Below the pieces are notes generated by a model. It made no database searches. It was not told the origin of the DNA and worked only from the letters and a program-made list of their open reading frames with translations. From the NCBI GenBank assembly GCA_044870185.1, contig JBIOYL010000264.1, forward strand, positions 1-6,024: a stretch of DNA of 6,024 nucleotides, given 5' to 3'. This stretch comes from JBIOYL01 sp044870185. GTDB taxonomy: Bacteria > Actinomycetota > CALGFH01. The position numbers and the translations under genes are program-made. Shown in pieces: positions 1 to 4,915 of the stretch; the stretch's first letter is position 1; the number at the start of each line of letters is the position of its first letter.

Positions 1-576
1 CCCCCAGCCACCCGCGCCGGCCCGAGGTCATGCTCGGCGCAGCGTAGCGCCTGCAACGCGCGGTTCCGCGCCGACCGGCGGCCATACAACCGGGCACAAA
101 CCAAGGTGAGCACCTCGACCAGGTCGCGCACCACGTCGTCGACCTCGCCAGCCTCCACCACCAGCCGGCGCCCCCCGCCGCCGGCGCCGCCTCGACCAGC
201 TCGGCGTTGCTCCGCGCCAACCGGTCGCGGTGCTCCACCACCACCGACCCAACCGACGGGTCGGCCAGCAGCCGCCGCAGCTTCGATGCCCGGTCATGCC
301 CGAGGCGACCTCGGCTTCCACCCGCACCACCGCCAGGCCCGCGCTGGCCGCCCCCTGGCTGAGCCGGGCGAGTCGGCAGTTCAGGTCGGCGCGGGGCATG
401 CGACGACACCCGGGCGTAGAGCCCAACTCCAGCATCGCCGCGTGGTTGGGGCTGCTCGACCAGAATCGTGCGGGCCGATACCTGCCGCGCCGGTGGCGGC
501 AGCGTCCCTGCCGCCACCGGCGGGAGGCCGTCTTGGGATGGACGTGGTTGGCACGTGCCCGCCCGCTTAGCTTCAT
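1..576 (-). pseudogene. tnpA: IS607-family serine recombinase (TnpA), frameshifted and running off the left edge
   Basis: This is the remnant of the small serine recombinase that moves IS607-type elements by cutting and joining DNA through an active-site serine. Read across frames on the minus strand, it starts with MKLSGRARANHVHPKTA, the MerR-like helix-turn-helix typical of this family. It continues with TILVEQPQP, then LYARVSSHA, which carries the catalytic serine. After that come RADLNCRLARLSQ, VVRVEAEVASGM, LRRLLADPSVGSVVVEHRDRL, VEVLTLVCARLYGRRSARNR and ALQALRCAEHDLGPARVAG. These blocks are in the normal family order, but the frame changes near 508, 394, 289 and 170-185, the last in a C-rich run. 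The combined length (about 190-200 codons) fits the family, so the decay is by small indels. The C-terminus reaches base 1, and the partner tnpB normally follows on the same strand, so it should lie to the left. The ATG is at 576-574. Identification rests on remembered family motifs; inactivation follows from the frameshifts unless they are sequencing errors. Confidence 0.85.
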
Positions 577-590
577 CCACGAAGCCTACT

Positions 591-606
591 TCGAACACCT
601 GTTCGC
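591..606 (-). promoter_or_regulatory. LexA (SOS) box upstream of IS607 tnpA
   Basis: The 16 bases read TCGAACACCTGTTCGC on the plus strand. This matches the mycobacterial/actinobacterial LexA operator TCGAAC-N4-GTTCGA at 11 of 12 defined positions, and the CGAAC-N4-GTTCG core is perfect and palindromic. It ends 14 bases before the tnpA ATG and lies just downstream of a -10-like hexamer (615-620), so a bound repressor would cover the likely transcription start. Known: LexA represses such sites until DNA damage. Inferred: expression of this IS607 recombinase was, or is, SOS-controlled. Confidence 0.6.
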
Positions 607-614
607 TAGCAACT

Positions 615-623
615 ACTATCACA
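615..623 (-). promoter_or_regulatory. Extended -10 promoter element for tnpA
   Basis: On the minus strand this reads TGTGATAGT, an extended -10 (TG-N) next to the hexamer GATAGT. It is positioned to start transcription around 605-609, about 30 bases before the tnpA ATG and right at the LexA box. No convincing -35 is seen at the usual distance. The call depends on position and one short motif. Confidence 0.35.
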
Positions 624-649
624 CCCAGCAACAGTTGAGCACCCTTGGT

Positions 650-1299
650 TGATGCGCTCGTCCGGCGCTCTGCTGTTGGCGAACGTCAACAGGCTCGCGT
701 TGCCGATGAAACTCGCGATCAGGTGCGTCGGCCAGCGCCGATCTCGAAGACAGGCCACCGCCGAGAGGAACAGCAGCACCGCGAACTGTTCCAGCGTCAG
801 GCTGGCCCCGGTCAGCAGGGTCCACACGATCGGCCCGGTACGCTCCAGCCAGCCCAACACGATCCCAACCACCAGCGGTCCGGCCGCGAACCCGAGCGAC
901 AGGCTGACCGAGCCGAGCCACAGCGAGAAGAGTCCGACAAGAAAGCCCGAGCGTGAGCCCGAGGCCGAGGCTCACCGCGTCCACCTCGCTGACCCGGCGC
1001 TCGGTGTCGCCAAGGTAGCGGGTGACCTCGGGCATGCGACCCCATGGGACGACGACCCCGCAGCCGATCCCCAGCTGGACGTGCAGGTCGTCGCGCGCCA
1101 GCAGGTCGAGGTCGCCGCGGCGGACCCGTGTCACCACGCCGTCGAACCTTTCGCCGGCGTCCAAGTCGGTGACGGTGCGCCCGCGAGGTCCCGGTTGGAG
1201 AGCAGCACCCAACGGTAATCCACCTTTCTGCGGTCGTGGGCGAGGTGCTCGTCCGCCGCGCGCCGAGCCATCACATCGGTGGCGATCGGCTGCGGCAGC
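650..1299 (-). pseudogene. Decayed fragment of an AspT/YidE/YbjL-type antiporter (TrkA_C plus C-terminal membrane domain)
   Basis: These are remains of an aspartate:alanine-exchanger-like permease, a family with two membrane domains flanking TrkA_C ligand-binding domains. Reading leftwards on the minus strand, VDYRWVLLSNRDLAG (about 1179-1220) continues after a frame change near 1180 as RTVTDLDAGERFDGVVTRV, RRGDLDLLARDDLHVQLG and GRMPEVTRYLGDTERRVSEV, which is a TrkA_C domain. After a second shift near 940 come LFSLWLGSVSLSLGFAAGP, LVVGIVLGWLERTGPIVWTL and SLTLEQFAVLLFL, the hallmark start of the family's C-terminal membrane domain. Similarity fades after about 750, with a possible third shift (a short GLSSRSALAD match appears in another frame). 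Family members are about 500-560 residues; only about 200 codons are left, with the whole N-terminal half and the last helices missing. The right end is fuzzy (1290-1320). It cannot make a working transporter as it stands. Confidence 0.7.
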
Positions 1300-1316
1300 C
1301 TGCCGCCCGACTCGGA

Positions 1317-1322
1317 TAGCCT
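1317..1322 (+). promoter_or_regulatory. Possible -10 for the nucleotidyltransferase-like gene
   Basis: TAGCCT fits the actinobacterial TANNNT -10 pattern and would place a transcription start near 1329, about 20 bases before the chosen ATG. There is no recognisable -35 hexamer 16-18 bases upstream. This is a weak call based on position and the absence of any other candidate in the short gap. Confidence 0.25.
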
Positions 1323-1349
1323 TGGCCCGACCGACCGAGCGGGATGCCG

Positions 1350-2099
1350 ATGACGCGGGACGAGAAGCTGGAGCTGGCCAGGGCGCTGACCCGCCGCCTG
1401 CTCGCCGAGCACGGCGAGCAGGCGATCGTCGCCGTCGGCGTCCACGGCGCGCTGGCCAGAGGCGACGACGGCGACCTCCAGCTCGCCGTGGTCACGGCCG
1501 ACGCCAGCGTCGCCGTCGCCGAGCGGGCGCTCCGACACCGCGGCGTGGTCGTGGACGTGGCCGCCATCCCGGCAGCCGCCTACCTCGACGAGGCGGCCGT
1601 GATCGGCCCGGCCTGGCCGCTGGCCGGCGACCAGTACGTGCACCACCTCCCCCTGCACGACCCGACCGGGTTCTTCCACAAGCTCGCCCACGTGCACACG
1701 ACGACCGTGCAGGAGACACCCGCCGAGACCTTCGCGGCGGCCGCCGGCTACGACCTCGTCCAGGCGATCTCGTGGGTGGCCAAGGCGCGGACCGCCCAAG
1801 CGCGGGGCGACCCCGCCGACGCGGCCGCCGCGGTCATGCAGGCGGCCCTGTTCGCGGCCCTGGCCCTGGGGCTTGCCACCCGCACCAGCTACCTGGACCC
1901 GGCCGACGCGCTGCGCAGCGCCGCCGGGCTCGACGCGGCACCCACCGGCTTCCGGGAGCCCTACCGGACGGCGACGGCGCCGGGCAGCGACCCGGCCACC
2001 GCGGTCGACGCCATCTCCGCGGCCGTGGACGCGCTGGTCGCCATGGCCCGCCGCGACGGCATCGCGGTCGAGGCCGACGACCTCGAGGCGTTCCTGTGA
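1350..2099 (+). CDS. Kanamycin nucleotidyltransferase (ANT(4')-like) family protein with altered active site
   Basis: The 249-residue product resembles ANT(4') kanamycin nucleotidyltransferase (about 250 residues) over its whole length. It has a MTRDEKLELA start like MTREERMKI in the enzyme, a nucleotidyltransferase core with GVHGALARG at 31-38, a WPLAGDQ block at 89-95, and a helical C-terminal domain like KNTase_C. Classical enzymes add AMP to the 4'-hydroxyl of kanamycin-type aminoglycosides. Several key residues differ by my alignment. The GS of the nucleotide-binding motif is GA (33-34). The metal-binding D-x-E is D-L-Q (42-44), with about three residues missing before it. The third carboxylate is Asp rather than Glu (69). 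The position of the catalytic base Glu145 appears to be Ser (141). The protein may be a non-catalytic or redirected homologue. I chose the ATG at 1350 because GGGA sits five bases upstream; an ATG at 1344 would add two residues. The acetyltransferase gene follows after 11 bases, suggesting one transcript. Confidence 0.75.
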   Translation: MTRDEKLELARALTRRLLAEHGEQAIVAVGVHGALARGDDGDLQLAVVTADASVAVAERALRHRGVVVDVAAIPAAAYLDEAAVIGPAWPLAGDQYVHHLPLHDPTGFFHKLAHVHTTTVQETPAETFAAAAGYDLVQAISWVAKARTAQARGDPADAAAAVMQAALFAALALGLATRTSYLDPADALRSAAGLDAAPTGFREPYRTATAPGSDPATAVDAISAAVDALVAMARRDGIAVEADDLEAFL

Positions 2100-2110
2100 A
2101 CGAGGACACG

Positions 2111-2683
2111 ATGAACATCACCGACCTGGTCGCCGGGGACAGCGACGCGATCGAGCAGGTCGCCGTCCTGCTGGTGGACTACTGGCCCAACCAGGCGGCG
2201 GCCTGGCCCGACCTCGAGTCGGCCTACGTGGAGGTCGAGGACTCGCTCGGCGAAGGCCGGGTGTCGCGCATCGCGGTCGACGACGACGGCAACGTGCTCG
2301 GCTGGGGGGCGGCCGCCCAGCAGTACGACTTCGCCTGGGAGCTGCACCCGCTCGTGGTCGCCCGCGGCGCCCAAGGGCGCGGCATCGGCCGCGCCCTGGT
2401 CGCCGACCTCGAGCGCCGCATCGCCGCCGAGGGCGCCCTGACGATGTTCACCGGCGCCGACGACATCGCCGAGCAGACCTCGGTGGGCGGGCGGGACCTG
2501 TTCCCGGGCGTCCTCCGCCACGCCGAGGCCCTGCGGACCTCCCGACGCCACCCGGCCGGCTTCTTCCGCCACCTCGGCTACGAGGTCGTCGGCATCATCC
2601 CCGACGCCAACGGACGGGGCCGGCCCGACATCTGGCTGGCCAAACGCGTCGCCCCCTGGTCGATCGAGCCGGACGAAGCCTGA
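2111..2683 (+). CDS. GNAT N-acetyltransferase, AAC(6')-like
   Basis: The 190-residue product is an acetyl-CoA-dependent GNAT transferase. The acetyl-CoA pyrophosphate-binding motif A is QGRGIG at 88-93, after the beta-4 strand WELHPLVVA (76-84). The family-specific C-terminal half carries DLFPGV (129-134), FFRHLGYEVVGIIPDANG (151-168) and PDIWLAKRV (172-180). This Asp-Leu-Phe / Pro-Asp-Ala-Asn-Gly / Lys-Pro-Asp-type layout is what I recall from actinobacterial and bacillar GNATs annotated as aminoglycoside 6'-N-acetyltransferases. The substrate cannot be read from sequence and may not be a drug. GAGGA sits four bases before the ATG at 2111. A GTG at 2096 overlapping the upstream stop (GTGA) would add five residues and is also plausible. 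The close spacing to the nucleotidyltransferase-like gene suggests a two-gene operon. The frame is intact, with codon use like its neighbour. Confidence 0.85.
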   Translation: MNITDLVAGDSDAIEQVAVLLVDYWPNQAAAWPDLESAYVEVEDSLGEGRVSRIAVDDDGNVLGWGAAAQQYDFAWELHPLVVARGAQGRGIGRALVADLERRIAAEGALTMFTGADDIAEQTSVGGRDLFPGVLRHAEALRTSRRHPAGFFRHLGYEVVGIIPDANGRGRPDIWLAKRVAPWSIEPDEA

Positions 2684-2710
2684 CGGGCGGGACCTGGCCG
2701 GCAGGACCTG

Positions 2711-2745
2711 GGAGGTGTAACGCGACAGGCGACGAGGACGCTCTT
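2711..2745 (+). promoter_or_regulatory. Bipartite promoter-like element (copy 1), possibly ECF-sigma type
   Basis: GGAGGTGTAACG (2711-2722) is followed by a 17-base spacer and GCTCTT (2740-2745). The same pair with the same spacing recurs at 3578-3612. The arrangement fits a -35/-10 pair, and an AAC core in the -35 is common among ECF sigma promoters. A start 7-10 bases after GCTCTT would fall at or next to the ATG at 2755, so the mRNA may be leaderless, which fits the lack of a good ribosome-binding site there. The recurrence is seen directly; the sigma class is inferred. Confidence 0.5.
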
Positions 2746-2754
2746 CATATCGAG

Positions 2755-3558
2755 ATGCGCCTGCTCCGCTTGCTCGAGTCCACCTCCCCGGTCCTGGACG
2801 AGGACACGGTCGACTGGCTGCTCGCCGGCCGGCTGGACACCGCCGACGCCCCGCCCGAGTACGCCGGGGTGGCCAGGTTGCTGGCCGCGGCCACCGCCCC
2901 CCCAGACCCGGACGAGCTGGCCGGCGAGGCGGAGGCGGTCGCCCGGTTCGCGGCCGCGGCGCGCTCCCATCCCCCCACCCGTCGGAGGGCCGCCGTGTCC
3001 AGCAAGCGCTTCAGCCGCAAGGCGGCCGCCATCGCCATCGCAGCCGCGCTGTCGGTTGGCGGCGTCGCCGCCGCGGCCAGCGTCATCCTGCCCGGGCTGG
3101 CGCATCGGCCGGCCGGCCAGACCGACGCCAGGACGCCAGGCACCTCGGCCGCCCACGCCCAAGGTGACGCCACGGTCGCCGTCGCCACCACCCTGGCCGC
3201 CGGGCCGGCCAGGACGGGCAGCTCGGCCACCGGCGGGCAGGGCAAGGCCACGGGACCGGACGCCGCCGGGCCGGCCAGGGACGGGCTCTGCCGGGCCTGG
3301 CTGGCCGGGCAGGGCGGGCAGCACGGCAAGCGGGACGACTCGGCGGCGTTCCAGGCGCTGGCCCGGGCAGCCGGCGGGGCCGGCAAGATCGCCGCGTACT
3401 GCCGGGGCACGGCGCCGGGCAGCCCGGGTGCCGACGGGCAGGGCCACGGCGCCCCGCCGAGCAGCGACCAGGGACGGGGCCACGGCGGCTCCCTCACCGA
3501 CCCCGGGCAGGGCCAGGGCGGCCCCCCGGCGGGCGGCCCTCCAACCACGGTGCGGTAG
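2755..3558 (+). CDS. Single-pass membrane protein with anti-sigma-like topology and Gly/Gln-rich exterior tail
   Basis: The 267-residue product has no enzyme motifs that I recognise. Residues 1-80 form an acidic, helical, presumably cytoplasmic part (DEDTVDWLLAG at 15-25, DELAGEAEAVARF at 53-65). A basic stretch RRR...KRFSRK (76-89) leads into a hydrophobic helix at about 90-115 (AAIAIAAALSVGGVAAAA). Outside, a low-complexity Ala/Thr/Gly region precedes a small conserved-looking block from Cys179 (LCRAWLAGQGG, KRDDSAAFQALARAAGG, IAAYC) to Cys216, a possible disulfide. A Gly/Gln/His/Pro-rich tail follows. A short cytoplasmic head, one helix and an outer tail are what actinobacterial anti-sigma-type membrane regulators look like, and I recall similar proteins near sigma-70/ECF genes. 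No sigma gene is visible here and no zinc-binding HxxxCxxC motif is present, so the role is inferred. The ATG at 2755 lies right after the promoter-like element and lacks a clear ribosome-binding site. Confidence 0.65.
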   Translation: MRLLRLLESTSPVLDEDTVDWLLAGRLDTADAPPEYAGVARLLAAATAPPDPDELAGEAEAVARFAAAARSHPPTRRRAAVSSKRFSRKAAAIAIAAALSVGGVAAAASVILPGLAHRPAGQTDARTPGTSAAHAQGDATVAVATTLAAGPARTGSSATGGQGKATGPDAAGPARDGLCRAWLAGQGGQHGKRDDSAAFQALARAAGGAGKIAAYCRGTAPGSPGADGQGHGAPPSSDQGRGHGGSLTDPGQGQGGPPAGGPPTTVR

Positions 3559-3577
3559 CGCGTGGCCGTCCAGGGGC

Positions 3578-3612
3578 GGCGGTGTAACGGCCGGCCATGT
3601 CGCAGCGCTCTT
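3578..3612 (+). promoter_or_regulatory. Bipartite promoter-like element (copy 2), matching 2711-2745
   Basis: GGCGGTGTAACG (3578-3589), 17 bases, then GCTCTT (3607-3612). The first block has one mismatch to copy 1 and the second is identical, while the 17-base spacers are unrelated, as expected for a -35/-10 pair rather than a duplicated segment. A transcript starting near 3620 would reach the ATG at 3630 after about ten bases, or the ATG at 3717 after about 100. This stretch is the whole gap between the membrane protein and the lipoprotein gene, and I see no terminator in it. Confidence 0.5.
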
Positions 3613-3629
3613 GAGGGTAGGCGACGCGG

Positions 3630-4915
3630 ATGATCGAGCCGGCATCCGGCGCCCCGCTTCGCCGCCTGCCGGGTGATCGCAGCGCCCGGCGCGTCCCCGG
3701 GGACCCGACCGTGGGGATGGCGGTCCCCGGGGGCGCCTCCATTGGACGGCCGCCCGCGGGTGCGGGACGGCGGGCAGCCGCGAGCGGGCTTGCCGTGCTC
3801 GTGGTCGCTGCGGCGCTGTCCGGCTGCGCGCACACCTCGCCCAGCCGGCGTGCCGTGCCCGGCACCGAGCCGCCGCCGGGCACGGTGGCCTCGTCGGTCA
3901 CGACGACCACGGCGCCGGCCAGGCCGGCCACCACGACGGCGCCGGCCACCACGGCAGCGCCGGCCACCACGGCAGCGCCGGCCACCGCCACGCGCCCGAC
4001 CACTCCGGCAGCCCGCCGGCGACCGGCTGCCACGCCGAAGCTGCTGTTCGGCGTGGGGCCGGAGGCCAGCGGCGCGCGCGGCGCGCGGCTCGTCCGGGAG
4101 GCGCCCGTGCGCATGCTGACAAGCTGGTACAACAGCCCCGCCGACCTGAGCTGGATGACCGCCTGGAGACGCAGCCTGGTCCCGGGGTCCTACGCCGCCG
4201 GCTTCGCCCTGCACCTGATCGTGTGGACGGGCGACCCCGAAGGGCCGCTCTCGACACCGTACGGCCCCGCCTGCGGACGGCCCTACCCCCTGTCCAGCCG
4301 CTTCCTGGCCGACATGGGACAGCTCGCTCGGACGTTCGCCGGCTCGGCGAACGGGCCGCCGCTGTATGTCACCTTGTTCACGGAGTTCCAGACCTATCCG
4401 TGCGTCGACAACGCCTGGAACGCGAACCCGGCGGCCAACGCCTACTACCGGGCGCTCAAGGACCGCTATCTGGCCGCCGCGGCCGTCTTCCACCGGGCTG
4501 CGCCCAACGCCCGCGTCTCGCTCGGCTGGGGAGGCTGGCAGGCACGCTGGGACGCGCCCGCCAGCGGCGGCGGGCGCTCCATGTTCGGCCACTCGCCGAT
4601 GTGCTGCGGGCCTCGGACTTCCAGAGCTTCCAGGCGATGGGGGCGGCCAACGCGGCCGACGTGCGGGCCATGACCAAGACGCTCGGCGCCTACGGGCCGG
4701 TGATGCTGGCCCACTACACGCCCGGCAACGGCTCCCGGGCCGCGGCCGAGGCGGACGTGCGGGCGGTCCTCGACGACGCCTACCTCGACGCGGTCGCCAG
4801 GAGCGGCCTGTTCGCCCTGAGCTTCATGGACGACCACGCCGTCACCGTGTCGGATCGCGTCCACCAGCTCGTCAAGCGCGCGGTGTGGCGCTACGGGACC
4901 GGCGGCCGCCGATGA
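3630..4915 (+). pseudogene. Secreted lipoprotein with glycosidase-like domain, interrupted by a -1 frameshift
   Basis: Two frames join into one product of about 428 residues. Residues 1-321 are read from 3630 and the remainder from the other frame, ending at 4915. Reading through CAC at 4590-4592 and resuming at CTC (4592-4594) restores LADVLRASDFQSFQAMG, so one C seems to be missing near 4590. Without repair the first frame runs on to 4673 with an unrelated tail. A hydrophobic stretch (54-62) ends in the lipobox LSGC (63-66), predicting a lipid-anchored exterior protein. A Thr/Pro/Ala linker spans about 90-135. The domain from about 137 has alternating strands and aromatic motifs (VRMLTSWYNSPADLSW, FALHLIVWTGD, YVTLFTEFQTYPC with Glu252, VSLGWGGWQARWD) and ends with FALSFMDDHAV. 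It looks like a TIM-barrel glycoside hydrolase-type fold, with Glu252 a candidate catalytic acid; I cannot name a GH family. The ATG at 3717 would give a more normal signal-peptide length. The break may be a real mutation or a read error. Confidence 0.6.
3939..3986 (+). repeat. 18-bp tandem repeat (2.7 copies) in the lipoprotein linker
   Basis: The unit GCGCCGGCCACCACGGCA occurs at 3939-3956 and 3957-3974, with a 12-base partial copy at 3975-3986. It encodes a hexapeptide repeat of Ala, Pro and Thr in the flexible linker between the lipid anchor and the catalytic-like domain. Such units vary in copy number by slippage. The period is a multiple of three, so gains and losses keep the frame. Confidence 0.85.

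Larger units (their letters stand above)
1..650 (-). mobile_element. Terminal part of an IS607-type insertion sequence
   Basis: The span holds the decayed tnpA and its upstream control region, and so represents the tnpA-side end of an IS607-type element. IS607 elements lack terminal inverted repeats and do not duplicate their target, so the outer boundary cannot be fixed from sequence alone. I place it near 650 because the antiporter remnant becomes recognisable a little further right and the base composition changes there (about 570-650 is less GC-rich). The other end, with tnpB if present, is outside the window. Confidence 0.55.

Noticed and set aside
106..652. Plus-strand open frames over the IS607 remnant
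   Set aside because: They are antisense to recognisable recombinase motifs and consist of Pro/Ala/Arg-rich low-complexity sequence.
1141..1155. Possible second LexA-like site around TCGAACCTTTCGCC
   Set aside because: Only the left half-site matches. The right half lacks GTTCG at the required spacing, and it lies inside the antiporter remnant rather than at a promoter.
1022..2110. Long plus-strand open frame leading into the acetyltransferase, suggesting a large fusion protein
   Set aside because: Upstream of about 2096 it is Arg/Pro/Gly-rich, low-complexity translation in an off-frame of the nucleotidyltransferase gene and antisense to the antiporter remnant. Only the part from about 2096-2111 has a protein family signature.
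3939..3986. Short repeats considered as a CRISPR or origin-type iteron array
   Set aside because: The units are directly adjacent 18-mers without spacers, in frame within a Thr/Pro/Ala protein linker, so they are a coding tandem repeat.
2745..4592. Minus-strand open frame of 615 codons antisense to the membrane protein and lipoprotein genes
   Set aside because: Its composition is typical of GC-rich antisense translation, with no domain. The opposite strand has promoter-like elements, a transmembrane helix, a lipobox and a linker repeat that explain the region.
4586..4600. Programmed -1 frameshift in the lipoprotein gene
   Set aside because: No heptanucleotide slippery sequence and no obvious downstream pseudoknot was recognised. 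A simple loss of one C explains the frames better.
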